From Chryseobacterium salivictor (GTDB lineage: Bacteria > Bacteroidota > Bacteroidia > Flavobacteriales > Weeksellaceae): 64,000 nucleotides of DNA. Made by a program: the position numbers and the translations under genes. Numbering within the stretch: the stretch's first letter is position 1; every line of letters begins with the position of its first letter. Location: contig NZ_CP037954.1 of NCBI RefSeq assembly GCF_004359195.1, forward strand, positions 2,976,001 to 3,040,000, given 5' to 3'. The notes beneath the pieces are model-generated. The model worked only from the letters and a program-made list of their open reading frames with translations, was not told the DNA's origin and ran no database searches. Below, piece after piece: positions 44,762-52,972 of this stretch.

Positions 44762-45475
44762 TTATTTTTTGCTTAATGATTTTGGTCGATTTATATTTGG
44801 AATTGATTTTAATGACAGCATACTACCTTCGGTTGTTTTCTTCATAAAAGGTAAAGCACTTTTTAGCGCAGATTTCCAATTGGTAATGGGTCGATCCGCA
44901 TGGTTTTTCCATCCGTTATTTTTCCAACTCTCATATTTTGTTTGTATTTCAAAATCTAACTGCTGATTGTAGATTTCTAATGTTTGGGCGAATTCAATAA
45001 ATTCTTCCCAACTTGGAGTGTTTTTATTATTTGATTTTTCTCTTGATGATTGTACTTCATCTTCTTGATTTAAATTTTCTGAAAGGATTTGAATTGGTGA
45101 AACTGTCGGCGAAGGAAATACTAATCCCTCCTCTTTTTGAATGATTTCTTCTTTCTTTACATTTGTTTGCTCAGAAACCGACAATGGATAATCTAATAAT
45201 AACCTGTAATTACACGGAAGTCCGTTTTTTGTTTGAAATTGAATTAATCCTAAACTTTTAAGCTTTTCTTTCGTTGACTTTACCGTTTTTGTGGTTAATC
45301 CCAATTCTTTGCTTATTGCAACATCAGAAATTTGAAAATCATATCGATCATTGTCATAAGCAATTTTCAACAGGTATAAATACATTGAAATTCCAGTTGA
45401 ACCAATCGATATTTTTTGGTTAAAACCCCAAAACCGATGTATCAATTCAAGATAATACATCTTATTATTTTCCAA
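44762..45475 (-). CDS. HTH replication/regulatory protein
   Basis: The protein has 237 residues. The N-terminal part is a winged-helix/helix-turn-helix (SDVAISKELGLTTKTVKSTKEKLKSLGLI). An acidic linker leads to a C-terminal helical part with WEEFIEFAQTLEIYNQQLDFEIQTKYESW and NWKSALKSALPFM, found in plasmid- and element-encoded DnaD-like or transcriptional proteins of Bacteroidetes. It overlaps DUF3853 by 11 bp. Confidence 0.65.
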   Translation of the reverse strand: MENNKMYYLELIHRFWGFNQKISIGSTGISMYLYLLKIAYDNDRYDFQISDVAISKELGLTTKTVKSTKEKLKSLGLIQFQTKNGLPCNYRLLLDYPLSVSEQTNVKKEEIIQKEEGLVFPSPTVSPIQILSENLNQEDEVQSSREKSNNKNTPSWEEFIEFAQTLEIYNQQLDFEIQTKYESWKNNGWKNHADRPITNWKSALKSALPFMKKTTEGSMLSLKSIPNINRPKSLSKK

Positions 45476-45758
45476 AAAGTTCTAATGCTTTTTCTTTATC
45501 AATGATGATAATATTTCCGTTTTGTATAATGGCTTTATTCAATATTCCTGAGGATTTTACTTCTGAAGCTTTCGAAACGGAACATCCAAGAATCTTTGCC
45601 AAACCTTTCAAACCATATTCATACTTCTTTTCAGAATTTAGATTTTTCGAAACTTCAACAAATTCCTCAACTGTCAGTTGCCAAATCGGCGTTTTGGGAT
45701 CTATATTTTTCATTTGTTTATTTTTTATTGAACTACTCATCATTTGATTATTAGTCAT
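45465..45758 (-). CDS. DUF3853 family protein
   Basis: The protein has 97 residues. TPIWQLTVEEFVEVSKNL, then YGLKGLAKILGCSVSKASEVKSSGILNKAIIQNGNIIIIDKEKALELF is the DUF3853 pattern: a small MerR/excisionase-like HTH often found beside element replication genes. The real start may be at the Met near residue 16. It overlaps both neighbours, indicating a tight operon. Confidence 0.85.
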   Translation of the reverse strand: MTNNQMMSSSIKNKQMKNIDPKTPIWQLTVEEFVEVSKNLNSEKKYEYGLKGLAKILGCSVSKASEVKSSGILNKAIIQNGNIIIIDKEKALELFGK

Positions 45759-46303
45759 ATTATTGTTTGATATTTTTTCACTTTAGAAATCCAATTTCTA
45801 GCAGCGGATTGCCAACATTTCATTGGTTTTTTATTACACAATTTCCAATTGATCGATTGATAAAAAGAATAGAACTGATCGGCTTCAACGGGTAATAAAT
45901 TCCTTTCAGTAAAATATAGTTCAACTTCATCAATCATCGGTACATAAAAACAGGTCTCTTCTTTTGGCAATAGATTCTGATTTTGAAATAATTTATTTTT
46001 GTCTTTTACTTCACTTTCAAAATCAATAATTTCAATTAAACTTCCTATGTACGAATTGTAATTGGGCGAATAAATTATAAATCCGGCGCAATGCAGTTCT
46101 CTGATACATTTATGGTAAGTAGCCAGAGATTTGATTTTACTTAAATTCATCACCTCTTTCCGGCAAATACGAAAAGGATTTTGAAACCGATTCAAACTCC
46201 AAAATTGGAAAAGTGAAACGTACATGCTGATATGAGAGGGATACAATCGATCATCCTCAATGACCCGTTCAAAAAAGCTGATAATATTTTTAGTCTGCTT
46301 CAT
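45755..46303 (-). CDS. Element-encoded winged-helix protein
   Basis: The protein has 182 residues. The N-terminal half contains a possible HTH (FRICRKEVMNLSKIKSLATYHKCIRELHCAGFI). The C-terminal part ends with a WQSAARNWISKVK motif seen in Bacteroidetes plasmid and transposon proteins. It starts 17 bp after the excisionase-like gene and overlaps DUF3853 by 4 bp. It is probably a regulator of replication or excision. Confidence 0.65.
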   Translation of the reverse strand: MKQTKNIISFFERVIEDDRLYPSHISMYVSLFQFWSLNRFQNPFRICRKEVMNLSKIKSLATYHKCIRELHCAGFIIYSPNYNSYIGSLIEIIDFESEVKDKNKLFQNQNLLPKEETCFYVPMIDEVELYFTERNLLPVEADQFYSFYQSINWKLCNKKPMKCWQSAARNWISKVKKYQTII

Positions 46304-46319
46304 AATTACTGACTTACAA

Positions 46320-46583
46320 TTAATGTTTACAATCCATCAGCAGAGTTTGGATGTCTTTATAATTGTAATACAGCGTCCCTCCTATCTTACTGTAAGGTAA
46401 GGTTCCGTTGATCCTCAGGTTTTGTAAGGTTCCGGAAGATATATTTAAGAGTTTTCTGACCTCAGAGGTTCTAAGCCATAACTTTTCTTCTGTCTTCTTT
46501 CCTTGAAGTAAGTTTTCAATACTTTCGAGCAGTTCAATTTTAAACTGCTGGAGATCTTCTTTGGTTAATACTTCTAATGACAT
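46320..46583 (-). CDS. Excisionase-like HTH_17 protein
   Basis: The protein has 87 residues. LWLRTSEVRKLLNISSGTLQNLRINGTLPYSKIGGTLYYNYKDIQTLL is the MerR-like HTH_17 pattern of element-encoded DNA-binding proteins, preceded by a short helix. It is first in the operon running toward the Rep gene. It may act as excisionase or as a repressor. Confidence 0.85.
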   Translation of the reverse strand: MSLEVLTKEDLQQFKIELLESIENLLQGKKTEEKLWLRTSEVRKLLNISSGTLQNLRINGTLPYSKIGGTLYYNYKDIQTLLMDCKH

Positions 46584-46865
46584 AATTTTTGAGTTAAGTT
46601 TGAGGGCCTTAGCTGTGCTCAGAATGACAGTGACCCTTATTACTTTTATTTTGTTATGACAAATTTTGGTATTATTGATGGATTAAACCCACAAGGTGTA
46701 CCCAAGTTGGGTATTGATATTTTAAAGAAAGCTGAGTTAAAGGAATTTTCTCCGAATTTTCTCTTTAAACTTCAGAAAACTCCAACAAAAATCAATAAAA
46801 AACTTTCCAAAAATATTGAGTTTATTGAATTGCTACAAGGTGGGTGTTAAAGTCAGAAAAATTTC

Positions 46866-47726
46866 TTATTCATCCTGCGAATCCATTTTGTTGTTCAACA
46901 AATTTTGGAGATTATTTAAGAATTTTGTACGAGATGTTCTGTTTTTTATTTCCAGGTATGTCCGATAAACATCACCGAGTTCTATATTGAAAACCGCCTC
47001 AAAATAAGCGCTGACTTCCTTGATATCGGCATTACCATTATTGAATGATCCCTTGCACTGCAAGGCATAAATTAATTCAATCAGTGAAGTTTTATTATCT
47101 GTCCAGGCCAGTTTTGTTTTGGGCGTGGATATTCGGTACTGCTCCTGCCCTTGCCTATTTAATTTCAGCAATTCATCATTAAGGTAGACTTCAAGAAGGT
47201 CATTTGCCATGATTTTTGCGACTTTATAATCATGAGATGTACTAAATCTTGCATCAGATTCAAAAACAAAAGAGTCTAAACTCAACTTAACGTCGAGTTT
47301 TCTACGAATAAAATATTTATGATCAAGGTAGGTACTGTGGGTTCTATAATATCCATAAAAATCGACATTTTCCTCAAAAAATTCTTTCAGTTTAATAAGT
47401 TCTGTCTGATAGTATTTTCGAATCATCTTTTCACCTCCACTTGGCTTGCGGGTTTCGATTCTATAGACTTCATTATGATATATTAACTTTGATAATATTA
47501 AGGGTTTACGGTTTTTGAAAAAATCTATTTCTTCACTATCTGAGGCAAACTTAGTACGTAAAACAAAAGATTTTAGTTTTTTTAATGCGTTATTAATTTC
47601 CAACATTGATTCTTCTGCTCTTTGTAGAGGCTTATCAGATTCTAAACTTAGAAACAGTAGTCTGCTTTCCAATTCACTTTCGAGATTTGCAATGAACTTA
47701 ACCATAGATATTTCATTTATATTCAA
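46866..47726 (-). CDS. RteC-domain protein
   Basis: The protein has 286 residues. The pattern FFKNRKPLILSKLIYHNEVYRIETRKPSG, then YYQTELIKLKEFFEENVDFYGYYR and the C-terminal TKLAWTDNKTSLIELIYAL-GSFNNGNADI, typical of RteC. RteC controls excision of CTnDOT-like conjugative transposons, which supports an integrative-element origin for this block. It is divergent from the ThiF-like gene. Confidence 0.88.
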   Translation of the reverse strand: MNINEISMVKFIANLESELESRLLFLSLESDKPLQRAEESMLEINNALKKLKSFVLRTKFASDSEEIDFFKNRKPLILSKLIYHNEVYRIETRKPSGGEKMIRKYYQTELIKLKEFFEENVDFYGYYRTHSTYLDHKYFIRRKLDVKLSLDSFVFESDARFSTSHDYKVAKIMANDLLEVYLNDELLKLNRQGQEQYRISTPKTKLAWTDNKTSLIELIYALQCKGSFNNGNADIKEVSAYFEAVFNIELGDVYRTYLEIKNRTSRTKFLNNLQNLLNNKMDSQDE

Positions 47727-47753
47727 ATGTATTGCCCATCATTAATTAATTTG

Positions 47754-47807
47754 CTACACTGTAGATTAAGAAATGCAGAATACCCAAAGAACTACACCAA
47801 AGTGTAG
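47754..47807 (+). promoter_or_regulatory. CTACAC-N4-GTGTAG operator upstream of ThiF-like gene
   Basis: CTACAC-CAAA-GTGTAG (47792-47807) is a perfect 16-bp palindrome 28 bp before the ThiF-like start. A shorter palindrome, CTACA-C-TGTAG (47754-47764), lies upstream. The same 16-bp palindrome occurs twice between the LuxR and GNAT genes. Confidence 0.75.
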
Positions 47808-47834
47808 GTAGGTAAACATCCAAATAAAGTAGAT

Positions 47835-48629
47835 TTGACAAAACTTTTTACCATGGACCGTTATTTAAGAAACCGCATTTACCTCAGCAACTGCGAGCAA
47901 CAAAAATTAAAAAATTTCTCGATCGTTATTGCCGGGAGTGGAATCGGAAGCAATATTGCGGAATGTGCACTGCGTACCGGATTTGAAAAAATATGCGTGA
48001 TTGATGGTGACCTCATCGAAGACTCTAATCTCAACAGACAAAATTACACTGAAGATCAGATTGGAACTTCAAAAGCTACCGCACTTTACGAAAGACTAAA
48101 AAGCATCAATGCGAATGCGGAAATCAGCTTTATAAATGAGTTTATAAGCATCGACAATATGCCAGAAACAGGGAGATACAATGCCGGAATCAATGCATTG
48201 GATTATACCGATAAAGCACCTCAAATATTTGATAAATCATGTTTTAACAGTGGCATTCCTGTCTTACATCCATATAATGTCGGTTGGGGAGGATTAGTTA
48301 CTGTTCTTCCACCGGACGGACCACCTCTTGAATCAATTGAAAAATCCAGCAATTTTAATGAAGTGGACGTAGTAGAATATGCTGCAAGTTACCAACGCTA
48401 TTGGCAGAAACCACAGATATGGCTTGAAGAGGTAATTAATCAATACAAACATGAAGAACTTACGCTACCACCACCCCAGCTGGCTATCGGATCGTGGTAT
48501 GTCGCCGCTATGTGTACCCATCTTTTGGTGAAAATAGCTACAGGGAGGTTTTATAAAAAATTTCCGGATTTCTATTTGAGTTCTTTATTTCAGGAAGAAG
48601 ATCATGGAAAGGATTCTATATTAAAGTAG
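47835..48629 (+). CDS. ThiF/HesA-family E1-like adenylyltransferase
   Basis: The protein has 264 residues; the start could also be the ATG at 47853 (MDRYLRNR). Rossmann fold with SIVIAGSGIGSNIAECALRTG, the CVIDGDLIEDSNLNRQNY acidic/Arg motif and NALDYTDKAP. It adenylates a C-terminal or carboxyl group in sulfur, ubiquitin-like or peptide pathways. It overlaps the 3' end of the convergent LuxR gene by 9 bp and shares an operator with it. Substrate unknown; it may activate a carboxylate for the GNAT-like enzyme nearby. Confidence 0.85.
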   Translation: MTKLFTMDRYLRNRIYLSNCEQQKLKNFSIVIAGSGIGSNIAECALRTGFEKICVIDGDLIEDSNLNRQNYTEDQIGTSKATALYERLKSINANAEISFINEFISIDNMPETGRYNAGINALDYTDKAPQIFDKSCFNSGIPVLHPYNVGWGGLVTVLPPDGPPLESIEKSSNFNEVDVVEYAASYQRYWQKPQIWLEEVINQYKHEELTLPPPQLAIGSWYVAAMCTHLLVKIATGRFYKKFPDFYLSSLFQEEDHGKDSILK

Positions 48630-49376
48630 CTTGTTATTTTTGACATAAGCTAATGCCTCTCCCATATTTTTAACGTGCAATTTGTCGAAAAGCTTTCTTC
48701 GATGAAACTTAACGGTATCGACAGCGATACACATTCGATCTGCTATTTGGCCTATTGTTAATCCTTGTGCATGCAAGCGAACAGTCTGCAGCTCCCGTTC
48801 TGTTAATCTACTTTTATCCATTTTATTCCATACTCCGTCGGCTAGGTCGAGTTCCCAAAATGAATCTTCACCTGTCTTTGAAAGTAAAATATTTCCTGAA
48901 GAAGCGTTTGAAGAAAGAGAAACTACACATAATGCTTTCCATATTTTACCTTCGGAAGTAATAAATATGGGGGTTAATTTGTGATTAATCAAAATTTTGT
49001 CTTTTCCAGTCTGCAAATTAAAATCGTAGGAAATACTATAATTTTTCCGATCCTGCAGTGGTGTTCTGTTAAAAAACTCAAACCCTATCTCGTTTATTCT
49101 GATCAGCATTTCCAAGTCTTCCTTAGATACATATTTAAAGTAAAAAGCATATCCCATCGCCATGACTTCCGACGGAGTATGATTACACAGAAAAAGTGGA
49201 TTGTCCGACACATATTCGAACTCCCTTCTCTGATAATCGATTACATACATGCTCATATATGATAGCCTGGAGACGGCCCGCAGGGTTTCGAGATAGTTAC
49301 CACTTTGAGCGTGCTCCTCTTCCGATAAATAATCTACCGTATTCTTTCCTGAAAAGAACTTGTGTATTTCATCCAT
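48621..49376 (-). CDS. LuxR-type regulator with PAS-like sensor domain
   Basis: The protein has 251 residues. The N-terminal about 170 residues look like a PAS domain (YMSMYVIDYQRREFEYVSDNPLFL, then VMAMGYAFYFKYVSKEDLEML). The C-terminal LuxR/GerE HTH is SRLTERELQTVRLHAQGLTIGQIADRM, then VDTVKFHRRKLFDKLHV. It is divergent from the GNAT gene across 128 bp that hold two palindromes, as for an autoregulated LuxR-type sensor. A small-molecule ligand is likely but not shown. Confidence 0.88.
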   Translation of the reverse strand: MDEIHKFFSGKNTVDYLSEEEHAQSGNYLETLRAVSRLSYMSMYVIDYQRREFEYVSDNPLFLCNHTPSEVMAMGYAFYFKYVSKEDLEMLIRINEIGFEFFNRTPLQDRKNYSISYDFNLQTGKDKILINHKLTPIFITSEGKIWKALCVVSLSSNASSGNILLSKTGEDSFWELDLADGVWNKMDKSRLTERELQTVRLHAQGLTIGQIADRMCIAVDTVKFHRRKLFDKLHVKNMGEALAYVKNNKLL

Positions 49377-49404
49377 AACTAAGAGGGAATATTGTTGAAC
49401 TTGG

Positions 49405-49458
49405 CTACACTACCGTGTAGTTTTTATGTTTATTTATCAAATCTACACAAAAGTGTAG
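49405..49458. promoter_or_regulatory. Twin CTACAC-N4-GTGTAG palindromes between LuxR and GNAT genes
   Basis: Perfect 16-bp palindromes at 49405-49420 (spacer TACC) and 49443-49458 (spacer AAAA) have centres 38 bp apart. They occupy the middle of the divergent promoter region. Together with the copy at 47792 they define a likely LuxR-type operon set of three genes. Confidence 0.8.
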
Positions 49459-49504
49459 AAATTATATGAAAACATCATAATACTTTTAGTCAAATAATAT
49501 AAAT

Positions 49505-50119
49505 ATGATATACGATATAGAATATTACACCATGTGCCATGAAAAGATTGATGAATTAATTCATTTTGTAATTAATGAAAATCATCTTCATCATCGTGAA
49601 GTTTTAAAAGCTGAAGATATAAATTCTGTAAGACAAATATTATGTGCTGAAGAAAAGCAATATTTTAATTCCCATATTTTCGTTGCAACGTCCAATAATA
49701 TCATTTGTGGGAGCATCAGAATATTCCAAAAAACAGCTACCCAAATTTTACCTATAGAAAAAAATTTTAATATTAATGTTGAAGATTTAGCTGGTGCGGG
49801 AATACCCATTTACCATATTGGCAGATTCGCAGTATCCAAAGGAGCAGACAAGAGAGGCTTCCGTATCTTCAAAACGCTTATGGTACTGGCTCTGAATGTT
49901 GCGACGCGGGAAAAAGGCGGAACTGTTTTCGCAGAATGTGACGTGAAATTATTGCGGACCATCCGGCTTCTGGGGATAGAAGCTGAAGCCATCGGCGCTC
50001 CCATTCACTATCTGGGATCAGAGACGATACCGATCCGATTACCCTGGACGGGCTATCAAAGTTTTCTGAACAGAAACAGGGATCTGCTGCGTAACGAATT
50101 GGGAATATTCTGGCAATAG
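49505..50119 (+). CDS. GNAT-fold acyltransferase, autoinducer-synthase/FeeM-like
   Basis: The protein has 204 residues. SHIFVATSNNIICGSIRIF, IYHIGRFAVSKGADKRGFRIFKTLM and TVFAECDVKLLRTIRLLGIEAEAIGAPIHYLGSETIP follow the order seen in N-acyl amino acid synthases and AHL synthases (central acidic/Arg core, then a late Gly-rich specificity part). It could transfer an acyl group to an amino acid or similar amine. It is driven from the same promoter region as the LuxR gene. Family placement is by pattern only. Confidence 0.65.
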   Translation: MIYDIEYYTMCHEKIDELIHFVINENHLHHREVLKAEDINSVRQILCAEEKQYFNSHIFVATSNNIICGSIRIFQKTATQILPIEKNFNINVEDLAGAGIPIYHIGRFAVSKGADKRGFRIFKTLMVLALNVATREKGGTVFAECDVKLLRTIRLLGIEAEAIGAPIHYLGSETIPIRLPWTGYQSFLNRNRDLLRNELGIFWQ

Positions 50120-50142
50120 TTTCCTAATATGAACCTACAGCC

Positions 50143-50940
50143 ATGAAGACTTATCATCTTGATATTTTACAAAAGCATCTGAAAAAAGCATTAGAACGTT
50201 ATTGTGTACTTTGTGATTCATCACCGGAACGCCAGTATTTGTCGAGTGAGACTGTTTTTTCGCAAACTAAAGAAATTATCAGGCAGTATATCAGGCTGTT
50301 TCAGGCTATTCATTTTCTGGATCAGCACACCGAATATTATCATAAGGGATTTGTCTTTACCTATCAGGAGGCAGAAGAAGAACTTACCTCCAATGGGGAG
50401 TACGCTGAGATTGTGAAACTGCTCACTGAAGCTTATCAACGCATGGCCGGCTCGGTTTCCAAAGACCGTTTTTTTCTGCCCATTCATGTGCAACAGATCA
50501 GTTCAGAGGAAATTCAGATTTTTATAGGGGTGGTCACCAAAGAGCAGTACCACTACACCATTTCTGTTGTGACCCATCAAACGGTTTACCCCAGGCCTCC
50601 CGCATCGATAGGAAATAGCAGGTACCGGTACCTGCTGAAACTGCTGGAAACGTATGAGCCTGATGAGCATGGGACCTTAAAGGCTTTTGTGAACAGCAAA
50701 GGTCTTTCTTACCGCCAGTTTAGAAAAGACAGCTCTTCGTTTTTTGAAAGTTCATTTTACCATCATTATCTTAAAATCAAAATGATTCCTGTACTCGAAG
50801 ACCTCCTGTTGAGTACTTTGAGCTATAAGGAAATTGCCTATGAAAACGGCTTTGCAAATTACTATCAACTCTATATTCTATTCCACAGAACCTACCATTT
50901 TCCATTCCACCGCATTCTCCGGATCGCGCTACAACAGTGA
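50143..50940 (+). CDS. AraC-family transcriptional regulator
   Basis: The protein has 265 residues. The C-terminal AraC-like HTH is seen as FVNSKGLSYRQFRKDSSSFF and LSYKEIAYENGFANYYQLYILFHRTYHFPFH. The N-terminal domain is unassigned. It follows the GNAT gene by 23 bp and is followed directly by the 21-bp repeat array, which is a good candidate for its binding site. Confidence 0.75.
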   Translation: MKTYHLDILQKHLKKALERYCVLCDSSPERQYLSSETVFSQTKEIIRQYIRLFQAIHFLDQHTEYYHKGFVFTYQEAEEELTSNGEYAEIVKLLTEAYQRMAGSVSKDRFFLPIHVQQISSEEIQIFIGVVTKEQYHYTISVVTHQTVYPRPPASIGNSRYRYLLKLLETYEPDEHGTLKAFVNSKGLSYRQFRKDSSSFFESSFYHHYLKIKMIPVLEDLLLSTLSYKEIAYENGFANYYQLYILFHRTYHFPFHRILRIALQQ

Positions 50941-50975
50941 CTTTACCGTACCGACTTTATTATTCTGTTGACCCT

Positions 50976-51068
50976 ATTATACATATAAACGACTTTATTA
51001 TACATAAGAACGTCATTATTGTACATAAAAATGTTTTTATTATACATACTTCTGCCTCTAATGTACAT
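50976..51068 (+). promoter_or_regulatory. Array of five 9-mers at exactly 21-bp intervals
   Basis: ATTATACAT or close variants start at 50976, 50997, 51018 (ATTGTACAT), 51039 and 51060 (AATGTACAT). The 21-bp step is two DNA turns, so all copies face the same side of the helix. It lies between the AraC gene and the ATG of the MauE-like gene. In translation it would give a heptad-like IIH repeat, but the gene more likely starts downstream at 51117. Confidence 0.75.
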
Positions 51069-51116
51069 GTATTTAAAAAAGGGATGTCGCAATTTTACTC
51101 TATCAAAAATGCAGAC

Positions 51117-52610
51117 ATGAAAACCTTAATTAACAAATTGGCTATATACGCATCGTACGCTTTTATTTTACTTTTTACGTATGCAGCGGGAAGTAAAATG
51201 TTGGATTTTGAAAATTTCCAGGTTCAGTTGGCGCAGTCGCCTCTGCTGAGTGCGTATGCAGGATTTATTTCCTATGCGGTCATCATTATCGAAGTGATGA
51301 TTGCAGGAGTACTCGCTGATCCAAAAGTAAGACGGATAGGACTGTACGCTTCATTTGGACTCATGGTAGCCTTTACGGTTTATATATTTCTGATTTTGAA
51401 GTACAGTGATTTTGTACCGTGTTCCTGCGGAGGAATATTGGAGAAAATGGGCTGGACAGAGCATTTGATTTTCAATGCAGTGTGCGTTGTTTTGGCATTA
51501 ATAACAAGTGTTTTCATGGGGAAAGAACGGGCGCACGGCTGGAGCCGTATCGCTGCAGCGGCACTCATCGCAGTGTTTTCAGCGGGCAGCATGGTCGCCC
51601 TGTTTCTTTCTTCTGAGTATATCATGAAAAAGGAGAATAATTTTACGAGGAGATTTCCGCATCATCCCATTTTGGAGGAGCAGTCTTTCGATCTGGGTGT
51701 AAACTCGTTTTATTTTGTGGGAAACCATAAGGGTGATCTTTATCTGGGAAATCCAAGCAATCCGTTCAGAATTTTTAAGTTAGATTCTCTTATGCAAAAA
51801 ATGGATACGATTAATCTTAATCCAGGCTCTAATTTTAGGTTCAAAAATTTAAGGTATTGCATTGTACAAGGGAATCTCTATGGTTTTGACGGAACAGTTC
51901 CAGTTATTTACAGCCAGTCACTCGATTCTCTTTCTATGCCACTTGTTGTAAGGAGTAGTAATCAAGTTTACTTTGATCAACTGGTCGCTGTTTCCCCTTC
52001 GCAATATCTGTTGCGTGTGGAAGATTATGCTTCGAAGAGATTGGGAATTGCGTCACTGTCACTACTTGAAAAACCACAGGTTGCCATTAATCAGACCCTT
52101 CTGAGCAATAAAGCCGACGGTGGATTTGAGGGAGACGGTAAGCTTTTATATGATACTGCCTTAGGCGATATCTATTATATGTTCTACTATAAAAACACGA
52201 TCCTTAAACTGAATGCAAGCGCGAAAATTGTTCGGAAGATGAAGACCATTGATCCTTATGATAAGCCAGCACTGAAAGTTAAAAAATTAAAAGACGGGCG
52301 GTCGAAGATGAATCAACCCTCGCTTTTAATCAATAGAAATATGATGGCTTATAAAGGGTTACTTTTCAATCATGCGAATTTGATAGGAAAGTATGAATCT
52401 AAAGATTTATGGAAAAAAAATAGTGTCATCGATGTATATATGACATCGTCTGGAGGCTATTGGGGAAGTTTTTATGTTCAGCATCGTAAAAAGAATAAAA
52501 TGTCTCAAATGCTTATGACTGATCATTATTTTTACATTATTTCTGGAAATGAAATTGTACGGTACCGTTGTGCGCAGACGCTGACCAGCAGTTTCATTCA
52601 GAGGGAGTAG
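51117..52610 (+). CDS. MauE/DoxX-like membrane protein with C-terminal beta-propeller-like domain
   Basis: Start chosen at 51117 (MKTLINKLAIYASYAF), which begins the first membrane helix; the frame is open from 50937 through the 21-bp array. Residues 1-150 form four helices of the MauE/DoxX type with a Cys pair in FVPCSCGGILEKMGW, implying a redox role. After another helix, about 320 residues look like a periplasmic WD/6-bladed type domain (FRIFKLDSLMQKMD, IYYMFYYKNTILKL). It precedes a DUF6520 peptide gene. It may oxidise or deliver electrons to exported peptides. Confidence 0.75.
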   Translation: MKTLINKLAIYASYAFILLFTYAAGSKMLDFENFQVQLAQSPLLSAYAGFISYAVIIIEVMIAGVLADPKVRRIGLYASFGLMVAFTVYIFLILKYSDFVPCSCGGILEKMGWTEHLIFNAVCVVLALITSVFMGKERAHGWSRIAAAALIAVFSAGSMVALFLSSEYIMKKENNFTRRFPHHPILEEQSFDLGVNSFYFVGNHKGDLYLGNPSNPFRIFKLDSLMQKMDTINLNPGSNFRFKNLRYCIVQGNLYGFDGTVPVIYSQSLDSLSMPLVVRSSNQVYFDQLVAVSPSQYLLRVEDYASKRLGIASLSLLEKPQVAINQTLLSNKADGGFEGDGKLLYDTALGDIYYMFYYKNTILKLNASAKIVRKMKTIDPYDKPALKVKKLKDGRSKMNQPSLLINRNMMAYKGLLFNHANLIGKYESKDLWKKNSVIDVYMTSSGGYWGSFYVQHRKKNKMSQMLMTDHYFYIISGNEIVRYRCAQTLTSSFIQRE

Positions 52611-52633
52611 CCGAAAACCCTTACAAGAGTAGG
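52608..52633 (+). promoter_or_regulatory. Conserved peptide-gene leader element, copy 3
   Basis: TAGCCGAAAACCCTT followed by ACAAGAGTAGG ends 23 bases before the ATG of the DUF6520 gene and contains the stop codon of the MauE-like gene. It resembles the copies at 16985 and 22737 in the RiPP island. Confidence 0.5.
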
Positions 52634-52656
52634 CACCATTTTAAATATTTTTTATT

Positions 52657-52935
52657 ATGAAAAATTTAAAGGCGCTCTTATTGCCAGCTGTAATGGTATT
52701 GGCAGGAGCAGGAAGCGCATATGCGTCTCATGTTACAAAAGATGATGCAAAATCGGTACAACCAGGTTATGCTTATCATTTTGGCGAAGAGGAAGAATGT
52801 ATTAACGTTGGTAAAACATGTGATACCACTGGAACTATAATCTGTACAGCAGATGTAGGTATGGGTAGTGAACCCCTTTATCAACTGAACGGAACCAGCT
52901 GTCCGGATAAACTATTTGAAAGAGTACAACAATAA
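52657..52935 (+). CDS. DUF6520-like secreted small protein
   Basis: The protein has 92 residues. A clear signal peptide (ALLLPAVMVLAGAGSAYASH) precedes a 68-residue mature part with four Cys (CINVGKTC, IICTADV, TSCPDK). It resembles the DUF6520 family of Chryseobacterium. The Cys content and the leader element shared with the GG-peptides suggest a disulfide-bonded peptide, possibly oxidised by the MauE-like protein upstream. Function unknown. Confidence 0.8.
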   Translation: MKNLKALLLPAVMVLAGAGSAYASHVTKDDAKSVQPGYAYHFGEEEECINVGKTCDTTGTIICTADVGMGSEPLYQLNGTSCPDKLFERVQQ

Positions 52936-52944
52936 GCTGAAATG

Positions 52945-52972
52945 GGGATGCCAATTGGCATCCCTTTTTTTA
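52945..52972 (+). terminator. Intrinsic terminator after DUF6520 gene
   Basis: GGGATGCC-AATT-GGCATCCC is a perfect 8-bp stem followed by seven T residues. It reaches the end of the convergent S9 peptidase gene. Confidence 0.88.

Noticed and set aside
46656..46850. 64-aa plus-strand ORF between the excisionase-like gene and RteC
   Set aside because: It ends in GGC and looks peptide-like, but it has no leader motif, no conserved start context and no partner gene; too weak to annotate.
50937..51116. N-terminal extension of the MauE-like protein through the 21-bp array
   Set aside because: The extension is His/Ile repeat-coded by the DNA array and precedes a normal first membrane helix at 51117; regulatory DNA is the simpler reading.
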